Origin: Brucella pseudintermedia
GTDB lineage: Bacteria > Pseudomonadota > Alphaproteobacteria > Rhizobiales > Rhizobiaceae
Direction: 5' to 3'
DNA: 64,000 bases
Assembly: GCF_008932435.1 (NCBI RefSeq)
Contig: NZ_WBWE01000006.1
Span: 62,001-126,000, forward strand
A program made the position numbers and the translations under genes. This document shows, piece by piece, positions 27,983-37,149 of this stretch; positions within the stretch are counted from its first letter, which is position 1; every line of letters begins with the position of its first letter. A model generated the notes under the pieces. That model worked only from the letters and a program-made list of their open reading frames with translations. It searched no databases and was not told where the DNA came from.

Positions 27983-28249
27983 ATGGCCAATACTCCTTCG
28001 GCCAAGAAGGCAGTGCGCAAGATCGCTGCCCGCACCGAAATCAACAAGTCCCGCCGTTCGCGCGTTCGCACCTTCGTACGTAAGCTGGAAGACGCTCTGC
28101 TGAGCGGCGACAAGCAGGCTGCGGAACTCGCATTCAAGGCTGCTGAGCCTGAACTGATGCGCGCAGCTTCCAAGGGCGTGATGCACAAGAACACCGCTTC
28201 GCGTAAGGTTTCGCGCCTTGCCCAGCGCGTTAAGGCTCTCAACGCCTAA
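27983..28249 (+). CDS. rpsT: 30S ribosomal protein S20
   Basis: An 88-residue basic protein with the family pattern [20 protein letters not shown] and a C-terminal [20 protein letters not shown]. It binds 16S rRNA early in assembly. Location just upstream of dnaA is common in Rhizobiales. The 272-base leader region before it presumably contains its promoter. Confidence 0.97.
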   Translation: MANTPSAKKAVRKIAARTEINKSRRSRVRTFVRKLEDALLSGDKQAAELAFKAAEPELMRAASKGVMHKNTASRKVSRLAQRVKALNA

Positions 28250-28278
28250 TATTCATCCATTCTAATGGATCAGTTTCG

Positions 28279-28316
28279 AAACCCGGCTCATTGTTAGCCG
28301 GGTTTTCTTTTTTGAG
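28279..28316 (+). terminator. Terminator after rpsT
   Basis: Stem AAACCCGGCT / AGCCGGGTTT with loop CATTGTT, then a T-rich tail. Confidence 0.9.
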
Positions 28317-29138
28317 CGTTTTTTGGACAATCGGCATTCTTCCTCTCCCACCTGGAATTGAAGAGATATTTCAATGGCTAGCTGGAAATCCTGGGAGGAG
28401 CGTCAATTCTATGAGCGTCAATTTAATCAGTATTTTCAAATGGTTGCGGATTGTTGTCCACTGTTATCCACAGGCTGGTTTAGGGACTCGGAAGTGGGTT
28501 TGAGTCAAGAATTTTTTTTAAATTTATTTTTCGAACGGAACATATCAGGACCACCTAAAAATTGTCCCAGGAAAACGTATTGAATCCAAAGGTGTTATTT
28601 CGCTGGCATCCGATTCCCCCCTGTTGCGGGGAGGCCCTGCAAGAGCTTTCAGCAAAAAAATGTGGTTTTCTTAGGCTTGCCCTTTGCTGCGAGGCTTCGC
28701 TAAAGTCAGGACATAAGAGGGGTGGGCCACCGGCCCGGAGTTAGCATCAAATAGCGAGTTTGTCGGCGTGGGCGTCACAGCCCGCGGGTGTTATATTCTG
28801 GTCGTAAGGTCCTGATCCTCATGGTTGATTGCTTACCATTCATTAACCGGAATGCCGTTTTAGGCATGTCCCCGACAATTGAATGGTTGTGGCGGATTTC
28901 TTTCCGGGCAATCAGCCTCCGATAAAAGTGTTGTGAGTCGTAAAAAGGTCGCCGGGAAGGAGTATCCGGGTGTTGGTCCTGAAGGGACCGTTTGAGTTTG
29001 TGTTTGGCCCAGAGCTTTGAAGCCGGGCTTTGTGAGTGAGTACCTGCTGGCAAGACGGATGATAAATCCGCGGTTCGGACAGGAAAAAATGACAAGCGTC
29101 AGAAAACGACGCGTACGAATGTGAAGGCAGGCGAGACG
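28317..29138 (+). promoter_or_regulatory. dnaA upstream region
   Basis: About 0.8 kb without a convincing gene. It holds one perfect DnaA box, a near-box, and the AT-rich tract at about 28508-28535 (A/T except for its end). The remainder must carry the dnaA promoter and a long leader. The combination resembles either an autoregulatory dnaA promoter or a replication origin; only one perfect box is seen, which is few for an oriC. Confidence 0.6.
28464..28472 (+). promoter_or_regulatory. DnaA box
   Basis: A perfect TTATCCACA. A weaker TTGTCCACT lies two bases upstream at 28454-28462, and an AT-rich tract begins about 35 bases downstream. Confidence 0.75.
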
Positions 29139-30728
29139 ATGGCAATGATGACCGGCAAATCGACGGCAACGATGGGTGATGATGCACATGCGAACCGTAT
29201 CCACGGATCTTCTGCTACCGGAAATGACAAGAGCCTGGTCGAGCTGAGCGGCAATGCCGGTGATGAGGTTTTCGAGCGCCTTACGGCAAAGCTGAAAGCC
29301 CGCGTCGGCACCGAGATTTATTCCAGCTGGTTCGGTCGTCTGAAGCTTGATGATATCTCCAAGAGCATTGTCCGCCTGTCGGTTCCGACGGCATTCTTGC
29401 GCTCCTGGATCAACAATCACTATTCCGAACTGCTGACCGAGCTGTGGCAAGAAGAAAACCCGCAGATTCTGAAGGTTGAAGTCGTGGTACGTGGCGTTAG
29501 TCGCGTGGTGCGCAGCGCTGCTCCGGTGGAAGCCTGCGAAGCGGCCGAGAACAAGCCGGTCGCGGCCCCGCGCGAAAAGATGGTGTTTCCGCTTGGTCAG
29601 TCCTTTGGCGGCCAGCAGGTGGGCGAGAAGCGCGGTTCCGCGGTTGTCGCAGAATCGGCGGCGGCTTCGGGTGCCGTGCTCGGTTCGCCGCTCGATCCGC
29701 GCTATACGTTCGACAGCTTTGTCGATGGTGCATCGAATCGCGTGGCGCTTGCTGCAGCCCGCACCATCGCCGAAGCCGGTTCCAGCGCCGTGCGCTTCAA
29801 TCCGCTCTTCATCCATGCTTCTGTCGGCCTCGGCAAGACTCACCTTCTGCAGGCCATCGCCGCAGCCGCGCTCCAGCGCCAGGAAAAGGCCCGCGTTGTC
29901 TATCTGACGGCTGAATATTTCATGTGGCGCTTTGCAACCGCCATTCGCGACAACAACGCGCTTTCCTTCAAGGAGCAGCTTCGCGATATCGATCTTCTCG
30001 TGATCGACGACATGCAGTTCCTGCAGGGCAAGTCGATCCAGCACGAATTCTGCCATCTCCTGAACACGCTGCTCGACAGCGCCAAGCAGGTCGTGGTCGC
30101 CGCCGACCGCGCGCCGTCCGAACTGGAATCGCTTGATGTGCGCGTTCGTTCGCGCCTTCAGGGTGGCGTTGCGCTCGAAGTGGCGGCGCCTGACTATGAA
30201 ATGCGGGTCGAAATGCTGCGCCGCCGTCTGGCCGCTGCACAGGCGGAAGATCCGAGCCTCACCATCGGCGAAGAGATTCTCTCGCACGTTGCCCGCACCG
30301 TCACCGGATCGGGCCGCGAACTGGAAGGCGCTTTCAACCAGCTCCTTTTCCGCCAGTCTTTCGAGCCGAATATTTCCATCGACCGCGTCGATGAGCTGCT
30401 CGGCCATCTGACCCGCGTTGGTGAGCCGAAGCGCATCCGCATCGAGGAAATCCAGCGCATCGTGGCGCGTCATTATAATGTCTCGAAGCAGGACCTGCTG
30501 TCGAACCGCCGCACGCGCACCATCGTCAAGCCGCGTCAGGTGGCGATGTATCTCGCCAAGATGATGACGCCCCGCTCGCTGCCGGAAATCGGTCGCCGCT
30601 TCGGCGGTCGCGATCACACCACGGTTCTTCATGCTGTGCGCAAGATCGAGGATCTGGTCGGTGCCGATACCAAGCTGGCGCAAGAACTCGAACTTCTGAA
30701 ACGTCTTATCAACGATCAGGCCGCCTGA
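29139..30728 (+). CDS. dnaA: Chromosomal replication initiator DnaA
   Basis: A 529-residue AAA+ initiator. Domain I about residues 35-110 ([23 protein letters not shown]), a variable alanine-rich linker (about 115-190), the AAA+ module with Walker [10 protein letters not shown] near 229 and Walker [10 protein letters not shown] near 286, and the C-terminal DNA-binding domain with [15 protein letters not shown] near 486. The start is uncertain: GTG at 29121, ATG at 29139 and later ATGs are all in frame; 29139 lies behind AGGCGAG. The N terminus before domain I is longer than in E. coli. Confidence 0.95.
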   Translation: MAMMTGKSTATMGDDAHANRIHGSSATGNDKSLVELSGNAGDEVFERLTAKLKARVGTEIYSSWFGRLKLDDISKSIVRLSVPTAFLRSWINNHYSELLTELWQEENPQILKVEVVVRGVSRVVRSAAPVEACEAAENKPVAAPREKMVFPLGQSFGGQQVGEKRGSAVVAESAAASGAVLGSPLDPRYTFDSFVDGASNRVALAAARTIAEAGSSAVRFNPLFIHASVGLGKTHLLQAIAAAALQRQEKARVVYLTAEYFMWRFATAIRDNNALSFKEQLRDIDLLVIDDMQFLQGKSIQHEFCHLLNTLLDSAKQVVVAADRAPSELESLDVRVRSRLQGGVALEVAAPDYEMRVEMLRRRLAAAQAEDPSLTIGEEILSHVARTVTGSGRELEGAFNQLLFRQSFEPNISIDRVDELLGHLTRVGEPKRIRIEEIQRIVARHYNVSKQDLLSNRRTRTIVKPRQVAMYLAKMMTPRSLPEIGRRFGGRDHTTVLHAVRKIEDLVGADTKLAQELELLKRLINDQAA

Positions 30729-30780
30729 TTTCAGGTGAGGCCACGACATCCGTTCAATCCATGCGTGGATATTGGGCATA

Positions 30781-30827
30781 AAGCCCGCGCCGCAGCGTTT
30801 TACGTTGCGGCGCGGGCTTGCTTTTCT
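30781..30827 (+). terminator. Terminator after dnaA
   Basis: A 14-bp perfect stem (30781-30794 with 30806-30819), GC-rich, with a GCTTTTCTCC tail. Confidence 0.85.
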
Positions 30828-30946
30828 CCTTAAAAATCTGCCACTTTAACGGACCTTCTGGCGCCCCGGGGCGCCTTATCGACAGGGGCCGTCTGCCTGC
30901 CCGTCAGATGCAGTTGCCCTGTCCCAGCGAGCGAGTGCGTTTGAAC

Positions 30947-32065
30947 ATGCGTGTTACCCTAGAGCGATCGAACCTTCTCAAATCTCTCAATCACGTCCAC
31001 CGCGTCGTGGAACGCCGCAACACGATACCGATTCTGTCGAACGTGCTTTTGCAGGCTGAGGGCGCAAGCCTGGCGCTGAAAGCCACCGATCTTGATCTTG
31101 AGGTCAATGAAGCGACTGCCGCCATGGTGGAACAGGCTGGCGCCACGACGGTTCCGGCGCATCTCCTCTATGACATCGTCCGCAAGCTGCCGGACGGTGC
31201 CGAAGTCATGCTCTCGACCAATCCGGATGGCGGTTCCATGTCGGTCATCTCCGGCAAATCGTCCTTCCGCCTGCAGTGCCTGCCGCAGTCTGATTTCCCG
31301 GAACTGACGGCTGGCGCGTTCACTCATTCCTTCCGCATCGAGGCACAGGCGCTGAAGCGTCTTATCGACCGCACGCAGTTCGCGATCTCGACGGAAGAAA
31401 CCCGCTATTATCTGAACGGCATTTTCTTCCACGCCATCGAAAGCGACGGTGCCTTGAAGCTGCGCGCTGTCGCGACCGACGGTCACCGTCTGGCGCGTGC
31501 CGAACTGGAAGCGCCGTCCGGCACGGAAGGCATGCCGGGCATCATCATCCCGCGCAAGACGGTTGCGGAACTACAGAAGCTGGTGGATGTGCCGGATGTG
31601 GTCGTTACGGTTGAGCTGTCGGATGCCAAGATTCGCTTCACGGTCGGCTCTGTCGTGCTCACCTCGAAACTGATCGACGGCACGTTCCCGGACTACCAGC
31701 GTGTGATTCCATCCGGCAACGACAAGAAGCTCACCATCGGCCGCCAGGAATTTGCGGCCTCGGTGGATCGCGTCTCGACTATTTCCAGCGAGCGTGGCCG
31801 CGCAGTGAAGCTCTCCATCGCCGATGGCTTGCTGACGCTGACCGTCAACAATCCGGATTCTGGCAGCGCAACCGACGAGTTGGCTGCGGACTACGATGCC
31901 GATCCGCTCGATATCGGTTTCAACTCGAAATATCTGCTCGACATTACCAGCCAGCTTTCGGGTTCGGATGCGGTCTTCATGCTGGCCGATGCCGGTTCGC
32001 CGACACTGGTGCGCGATACGGGTGACGATGACGTCCTTTACGTCCTCATGCCGATGCGTGTTTAA
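30947..32065 (+). CDS. dnaN: DNA polymerase III beta clamp
   Basis: A 372-residue sliding clamp with the N-terminal MRVTLERSNLLKSLNHVHRV and the typical clamp C terminus LYVLMPMRV. It tethers the polymerase to DNA. The ATG at 30947 begins the fold; the frame stays open 43 codons upstream but that segment is not clamp sequence. It lies 219 bases after dnaA, separated by a terminator, so it has its own promoter. Confidence 0.97.
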   Translation: MRVTLERSNLLKSLNHVHRVVERRNTIPILSNVLLQAEGASLALKATDLDLEVNEATAAMVEQAGATTVPAHLLYDIVRKLPDGAEVMLSTNPDGGSMSVISGKSSFRLQCLPQSDFPELTAGAFTHSFRIEAQALKRLIDRTQFAISTEETRYYLNGIFFHAIESDGALKLRAVATDGHRLARAELEAPSGTEGMPGIIIPRKTVAELQKLVDVPDVVVTVELSDAKIRFTVGSVVLTSKLIDGTFPDYQRVIPSGNDKKLTIGRQEFAASVDRVSTISSERGRAVKLSIADGLLTLTVNNPDSGSATDELAADYDADPLDIGFNSKYLLDITSQLSGSDAVFMLADAGSPTLVRDTGDDDVLYVLMPMRV

Positions 32066-32076
32066 AGAACGGAAAA

Positions 32077-33231
32077 GTGAATACTTCGGAGCCTGATCAA
32101 AGCCGCCCGGATCGCGTTTCGATCCGGCGGCTTAAGCTTGTCAATTTCCGCAATTATGCGGAATTGTCGCTGCCGCTTGGGCCAGGACATGTGGTCCTGA
32201 CCGGCGAAAACGGGTCCGGCAAGACCAATCTCATCGAAGCGGTTTCCTTTCTGTCGCCGGGGCGCGGTCTGCGGCGCGCCGCTTATGACGATGTGGCGCG
32301 CACCAATTCGCTCGACGGCTTTGCAATCCATGCCGCGCTCGACTGCATGATCTATGGTGAGGCGGAAATCGGGACCGGAACCGCAGGCGGCGGCGAGGGT
32401 GGCCGCAAGGTCCGTATCAACGGTGTTGCGGCCTCCGGCGATGATCTGCTTGATTATGCGCGCATTCTCTGGGTGGTGCCGTCCATGGATGGGCTGTTCA
32501 CCGGCGGCGCTTCTGATCGGCGGCGTTTTCTCGACCGCATGGTGCTGGCCATCGATACGGCTCATGGCAAGCGGGTGCTTGATTATGAGAAGGCGATGCG
32601 CAGCCGCAACCGGCTGCTGAGCGACGGCAACAGTGACGGCCAATGGCTGGATGCGATTGAAAGCCAAATGGCAGAGCTTGGCACAGCCATCGCTGCCGCC
32701 CGCGCCGAGGCCATGCGTCTGATCGCGGCGATGATCGAACGACTTCCTGCTGAAGGACCGTTTCCGAAGGCCGATTGCTTTCTGGAAGGCGCGCTGGAGC
32801 AGAGAATCAATGTCGAGGCGGCGCTTGACCTCGAAGAAGATTTCCGCCGCATTCTGCGTGATGGCCGCGCGCGCGACCGGGCGGCGGGCCGCACGCTGGA
32901 AGGCCCGCATCGTACCGACCTGATTGTCCAGCACAGACCCAAGGCAATGCCTGCCGCGCTCTGTTCCACGGGCGAGCAAAAGGCATTGCTGATCGGTCTG
33001 GTTCTCGCCCATGCGCGGCTGACGGCAGAACTTTCCGGCATGGCGCCGATCCTCCTGCTCGATGAAATCGCCGCGCATCTCGATACGGGACGCCGTGCAG
33101 CGCTGTTCGGCATTCTGGATGAACTTGGCGGGCAGGCTTTCATGACCGGCACTGATCGGGCGCTTTTTGAGGCGCTTGAAGGGGAAGCGCAATTTTTCAA
33201 TGTGGCGGCTGGCACGCTTACCCCGCTCTGA
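32077..33231 (+). CDS. recF: Recombination mediator RecF
   Basis: A 384-residue SMC-like ATPase that loads RecA at single-strand gaps. Walker A GENGSGKT (residues 43-50), signature STGEQKALLIGLVLAHA, Walker B ILLLDEIAAHLD. It starts with GTG 12 bases after dnaN, in the conserved dnaN-recF order. A glycine-rich insertion (TGTAGGGEGGR, about residues 98-110) is present in the first half. Confidence 0.94.
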   Translation: MNTSEPDQSRPDRVSIRRLKLVNFRNYAELSLPLGPGHVVLTGENGSGKTNLIEAVSFLSPGRGLRRAAYDDVARTNSLDGFAIHAALDCMIYGEAEIGTGTAGGGEGGRKVRINGVAASGDDLLDYARILWVVPSMDGLFTGGASDRRRFLDRMVLAIDTAHGKRVLDYEKAMRSRNRLLSDGNSDGQWLDAIESQMAELGTAIAAARAEAMRLIAAMIERLPAEGPFPKADCFLEGALEQRINVEAALDLEEDFRRILRDGRARDRAAGRTLEGPHRTDLIVQHRPKAMPAALCSTGEQKALLIGLVLAHARLTAELSGMAPILLLDEIAAHLDTGRRAALFGILDELGGQAFMTGTDRALFEALEGEAQFFNVAAGTLTPL

Positions 33232-33281
33232 GGCAAAATATCCGCTGACAGCGGGTCGGCAGAGGCATATGTTTGCCGACC

Positions 33282-34052
33282 ATGAACGCACCATCGAAGC
33301 CTTTTTCATCCGAAGAACTTGAACGCTATGCGCGCCATATCGTGCTGCCGGAAATCGGTGGCCCGGGCCAGCAGAAGCTGAAGGCCGCCCGCGTGCTGAT
33401 TGTCGGTGCTGGTGGGCTTGGCGCGCCGGTGCTGCAATATCTGGCGGCTGCGGGCGTCGGCACGCTCGGCATTGTCGATGACGACACGGTTTCGCTGTCG
33501 AACCTGCAACGTCAGGTCATTCACGATACGCAAAGCATCGGCCAGCCGAAGGTGGCAAGCGCGCTTTCCACCATTGCCCGCATCAACCCGCATGTAAAGG
33601 TTGAAGGTCATCAGTTTCGCCTCGATGCGGACAATGCCGAAGCCCTCATCGGCAATTACGACGTTGTGGTGGATGGTTCCGACAATTTCACCACGCGCTA
33701 TATTCTGGCCGATGCCGCTGCCAAAGTCGGTCGCCCGCTGGTGACCGGCGCCATGGGCCGTTTCGATGGCACTGTCACGGTGCTGATGCCTTACGCGACC
33801 GGCCCCGACGGCACGCCCAACCCGTCCTATCGCGATCTTTTCCCGGAAGCGCCGCCGCCCGGAACGGTGCCGACCTGTGCGGAAGCCGGAGTGCTGGGCG
33901 TCCTGCCGGGTGTGATCGGCAGCCTGCAGGCAATGGAAGTTATCAAGCTCATCACCGGCATCGGCGAGCCGCTGGTCGGGCGCTTGCTGCTCTATAATGC
34001 GCTGAATGTCCGTTTCGAAACCATCCGTTACAAGGCGCGCAAACCGAAATGA
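33282..34052 (+). CDS. MoeB/ThiF-family E1-like enzyme without zinc ligands
   Basis: A 256-residue adenylating enzyme of the HesA/MoeB/ThiF family, which adenylates the C-terminal glycine of a ubiquitin-like sulfur carrier. The nucleotide loop GAGGLGAPVLQYLAAAG (about 43-59) and Asp/Arg contacts DDDTVSLSNLQRQ are present, and Cys199 in TCAEAGVLG matches the conserved second-half cysteine. The two CxxC zinc pairs of MoeB are missing: the first reads PSYRDLF and the C terminus has none. The ATG at 33282 is preferred to one three codons upstream. Partner MoaD or ThiS is not in the window. Confidence 0.86.
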   Translation: MNAPSKPFSSEELERYARHIVLPEIGGPGQQKLKAARVLIVGAGGLGAPVLQYLAAAGVGTLGIVDDDTVSLSNLQRQVIHDTQSIGQPKVASALSTIARINPHVKVEGHQFRLDADNAEALIGNYDVVVDGSDNFTTRYILADAAAKVGRPLVTGAMGRFDGTVTVLMPYATGPDGTPNPSYRDLFPEAPPPGTVPTCAEAGVLGVLPGVIGSLQAMEVIKLITGIGEPLVGRLLLYNALNVRFETIRYKARKPK

Positions 34053-34549
34053 CGGCTCTGCGTGTCGAAGTTATTGGCGGGAATTTCGGGCAGTGGGAAG
34101 AATTGCTCGGCATGATCCGCGACAGCTTCGCCTATATGGACGGCGTGATCGATCCGCCCTCGTCAGTAGGTTTGCTGACGGCGGAAAATTTGCGGCAGAA
34201 GGCCGAGGAAGAAACCGGCTTTGCAGCCTTCCTTGATGGCAGACTTGTCGGCTGTGTCTTCATACGGGAAAAGGCCGAGGGCTTTTATCTCGACAAGCTT
34301 GCCGTCGCATCCGCTTTTGAGGGACGAGGCATTGGGCGATTGCTGATGCAAAAGGCGGAAGATGTTGCGCTTGCAAAAGGCAAGCCCTCGATTGAGTTGC
34401 AGGTGCGTATCGAGCTTGCGCGCAATCGGGCGGTGTTTGAGAAGCTCGGATATCGCAAGATCGCGGAAACCGCGCATCCGGGCTATAGCCGCCCCACATC
34501 CATAACCATGCGCAAGGAGATCACGCGTGGCACTGACATTAACCGATGA
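34049..34549 (+). CDS. GNAT-family acetyltransferase
   Basis: A 166-residue acetyltransferase. LDKLAVASAFEGRGIGRLLMQKAEDVA contains the acetyl-CoA motif, followed by ELAQNRAVFEKLGYRK-like ARNRAVFEKLGYRK. Substrate unknown. Its ATG overlaps the stop of the MoeB-like gene (ATGA), and its end overlaps the next gene by 23 bases, so the three are translationally linked. Confidence 0.85.
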   Translation: MTALRVEVIGGNFGQWEELLGMIRDSFAYMDGVIDPPSSVGLLTAENLRQKAEEETGFAAFLDGRLVGCVFIREKAEGFYLDKLAVASAFEGRGIGRLLMQKAEDVALAKGKPSIELQVRIELARNRAVFEKLGYRKIAETAHPGYSRPTSITMRKEITRGTDINR

Positions 34550-35786
34550 AGAGCGGTCGATAGCGGCTGGCGATCAGGGGGAAGGCGCTGCGATGGCGAT
34601 GCGCATCGTAGCCGACACTGCGCGGCTTATGGGTGCGCCGCGTCTTATCCCTGTCGCATCGGCGCATATCGACGGTGCCCTCTATCACGGCGATAGCGGA
34701 ACGCTTTTTGCTGAGAAGCTTGTAGAGGGCGGCGCGAAGGTCAGGGTGCGCGCCACACTCAATGTCGGTTCCATCGATCTGACAGGCTGCTCGCATAATC
34801 ATTTGCCGGCTCACGAGGCGGATATGGCCAGGCGTATGATGCGCGCCTACATCAAGCTTGGCTGCGAGCCGACATGGACCTGCGCGCCTTATCAGGCCGG
34901 CCACAGGCCAGCACAGGGAACCGATGTCGCATGGGGCGAATCCAATGCGGTCGTGTTCTGCAATTCGGTTCTGGGCGCGCGCACCAATCGCTATGGCGAT
35001 TTTCTGGATATCGCCTGCGCCATTGCAGGCCGCGCGCCGGATTATGGCCTGCACCGGCCCGAAAACCGCCGCGCTACCGTGGTGATCGATATTTCGGCGC
35101 TCGATCCTGGCTTCCTGTCGTCCGAGGTGGCCTGGCCCATTCTCGGCAATCTGTTCGGACGCAGCGTGGGCACGAATATCGGTGTCGTCGCTGGCAGTCC
35201 TGTCCATCCCGATGAGGACGATCTCAAGGCTTTCGGTGCGGCGTCGGCGTCGGTTGGTGCCGTCGGTCTGTTCCATATCGCGGGCGTGACGCCGGAAGCG
35301 CCCGATCTTGAAACGGCCTTGCAGCATCAGGAGCCGGAAGGTGTCATTCGGGTCACGCGAGACATGATCGAGATGACGCGCAAGCGGCTCTCGACGGTCG
35401 AACGGGTCGATCATATCGATGCGGTCGCCATCGGCAGTCCGCATCTTTCGATAACGGAATTCGACCGCTTGGAGCGAGCCATCGCGGAACGCAAGCTCGC
35501 TGTGCCGCTTTATGCCTGCACCGGGCGTCATGCGCTGGCTGAACTGGAAAAGGGCGGGCGCAGGCAGGAGCTGGAAAAGGCGGGCGTCATCATCGTCGCT
35601 GATACATGTGTGCTGGTAACGCCTATTTTGCCAGCTAAAGATGATGCCGTCCTGATGACCAATTCCGGCAAGTTCGCCCATTATGCGCCCGGCAATACCG
35701 GCTACGGCGTGCTGTATGGCTCGCTGGAGGAATGCGTGGAAAGTGCTGTCATGGGGCGTCCCATTTTTGAGGGACAAGCGGTATGA
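34527..35786 (+). CDS. Aconitase X large subunit
   Basis: A 419-residue protein of the aconitase X catalytic family (formerly DUF521). Iron-sulfur ligand candidates are the cysteines in LTGCSHNHLP, TCAPYQAG, YACTGRH and DTCVLVTP. Characterised bacterial members dehydrate cis-3-hydroxy-L-proline; archaeal ones act on phosphomevalonate. The start is GTG behind AAGGAG. The small subunit is separate and follows with an ATGA overlap. Substrate here is inferred from the bacterial precedent, and no other hydroxyproline gene is nearby. Confidence 0.88.
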   Translation: MALTLTDEERSIAAGDQGEGAAMAMRIVADTARLMGAPRLIPVASAHIDGALYHGDSGTLFAEKLVEGGAKVRVRATLNVGSIDLTGCSHNHLPAHEADMARRMMRAYIKLGCEPTWTCAPYQAGHRPAQGTDVAWGESNAVVFCNSVLGARTNRYGDFLDIACAIAGRAPDYGLHRPENRRATVVIDISALDPGFLSSEVAWPILGNLFGRSVGTNIGVVAGSPVHPDEDDLKAFGAASASVGAVGLFHIAGVTPEAPDLETALQHQEPEGVIRVTRDMIEMTRKRLSTVERVDHIDAVAIGSPHLSITEFDRLERAIAERKLAVPLYACTGRHALAELEKGGRRQELEKAGVIIVADTCVLVTPILPAKDDAVLMTNSGKFAHYAPGNTGYGVLYGSLEECVESAVMGRPIFEGQAV

Positions 35787-36202
35787 GCGGGCTCGAAACC
35801 TCGATCCTTGTTGCCGGAAAAGGCGCGGAAGCGGAGGCGCTGGTTCTCTCCGCGCCGATCAGCTTCTGGGGCGGTGTCGATCCGAAAAGCGGGCGGATTG
35901 CCGATGTGCGCCATCCAGAACATGGGCAAAGCATCGCCGGGCGCGTGCTGTGCCTGCCAGGAACCATCGGTTCGTCGTCAGCCGCTGCCGTCCTGCTGGA
36001 ACTGGTCCATAGCGGCCACGCGCCCGCAGCCATTGTCCTGCACGAGCCTGATGCAATCCTGCTGCTTGGCCTCATCGTTGCCCGTGAAATGGGCCATGAC
36101 GTGCCGATTGCCATTGAGCTTGACCGGGAGGCGCAAAAGCAACTCGCCGGCCATCGTGTGACGGTCGGCGAGGATGGGGCTATCTGGATCGGTCAATATT
36201 GA
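35783..36202 (+). CDS. Aconitase X small (swivel) subunit
   Basis: A 139-residue protein of the DUF126/aconitase X swivel family. The signature LPGTIGSSSAAAVLLELV lies in the centre, followed by EPDAILLLGLIVA. It completes the active site of the large subunit. Its end overlaps the convergent GhrA-like gene by 10 bases. Confidence 0.88.
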   Translation: MSGLETSILVAGKGAEAEALVLSAPISFWGGVDPKSGRIADVRHPEHGQSIAGRVLCLPGTIGSSSAAAVLLELVHSGHAPAAIVLHEPDAILLLGLIVAREMGHDVPIAIELDREAQKQLAGHRVTVGEDGAIWIGQY

Positions 36203-37149
36203 GTTGAACGATCCACGACATGTTCCAGCGTGCCGTCGCGCTCGAACGCTTCGATCTGCCGGATGATCTGCGGCACAAGAGCGGTTGCGGATGAGCTCGC
36301 CGCCGCATGCGGGGTGATCGTCACGCGCGGATGATCCCAAAGCGGGCTGCTGGTTGGCAGCGGTTCCTGCGTGAACACATCGAGCGACGCTGCCGACAGA
36401 AGACCGCGATCGAGCGCGGCCAGAATATCCGCCTCATTTTGCAATCCGCCGCGCCCGGCATTGATCAGCACCGGAGCGCCGAGCGGCCCGTCGCTCTTCA
36501 GTTGCGCGAACATTGACATGGAGAGGATGCCCTTGGTGTCGGGCGTCAGCGGCAGCAGACAGACAAAGATATCCGGCGCCTTGAGGAATTTTCCAAAGCC
36601 GTCCTTGCCGTGATAAGTCTGCACGCCATCGATCTCTTGCGGCCGGCGGCTCCAGCCTGTGACATTGAAGCCGAGCACCTTCAGCTTTTCGGCCGCATCG
36701 CGCCCTAATACGCCAAGCCCCATGATGCCGACCGTCACTTCATGCGCGGCGGGCTGGCGGCGATCCTCGTGCCAGACATGGTTCTGCTGCTGCTTGCGAT
36801 AGCGCTGTCCGAGACGGTGGTGATCCAGCACCTGCCAGACGACATATTCCGTCATGCGCATGGTAAGATCGTCAGAGATGATGCGCACCAATGGCACATC
36901 GGGAATCCGGTCGTCGCGGAAGACGTGATCGACGCCCGCGCCCAGCGAGAAGATGACTTTCAGGTTGGGCAGGTTCGCAAGCGAACCGGGCTTTTGCTTC
37001 CAGACCAGCGCATATTGGACGGAAGGGTCGTTTTCCGCACGATCCGTCACCACCGGACGGTCCGGCGCATGGTCCCGAAATGTCTTCAGCCAGATTTCCG
37101 GGTCCCAGTCGGTGATCGCGAGAAGAATATTGCCCTTGGTTTCGCTCAT
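36193..37149 (-). CDS. GhrA-like glyoxylate/hydroxypyruvate reductase
   Basis: A 318-residue D-2-hydroxyacid dehydrogenase. The nucleotide-binding segment GIMGLGVLGRDAAEKLK lies near residue 142, INAGRGGLQNE contains the catalytic Arg, and the His lies in ITPHAAA. The alanine-rich C terminus resembles GhrA more than GyaR. Its start overlaps the stop of yejF by four bases, so it is the sixth gene of the yej operon. Confidence 0.88.
   Translation of the reverse strand: MSETKGNILLAITDWDPEIWLKTFRDHAPDRPVVTDRAENDPSVQYALVWKQKPGSLANLPNLKVIFSLGAGVDHVFRDDRIPDVPLVRIISDDLTMRMTEYVVWQVLDHHRLGQRYRKQQQNHVWHEDRRQPAAHEVTVGIMGLGVLGRDAAEKLKVLGFNVTGWSRRPQEIDGVQTYHGKDGFGKFLKAPDIFVCLLPLTPDTKGILSMSMFAQLKSDGPLGAPVLINAGRGGLQNEADILAALDRGLLSAASLDVFTQEPLPTSSPLWDHPRVTITPHAAASSSATALVPQIIRQIEAFERDGTLEHVVDRSTQY

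Noticed and set aside
27757-28083. A plus-strand frame before and into rpsT.
   Set aside because: It overlaps rpsT in another frame, has no ribosome binding site and no homology that I recognise.
28317-29138. Calling this region oriC outright.
   Set aside because: Only one perfect DnaA box is present and related bacteria place oriC near hemE, so it is listed only as a dnaA upstream region with a DnaA box.
28860-30779. A very long open frame antisense to dnaA.
   Set aside because: The sense frame is clearly DnaA; long antisense frames are common in GC-rich genes and this one has no recognisable domain.
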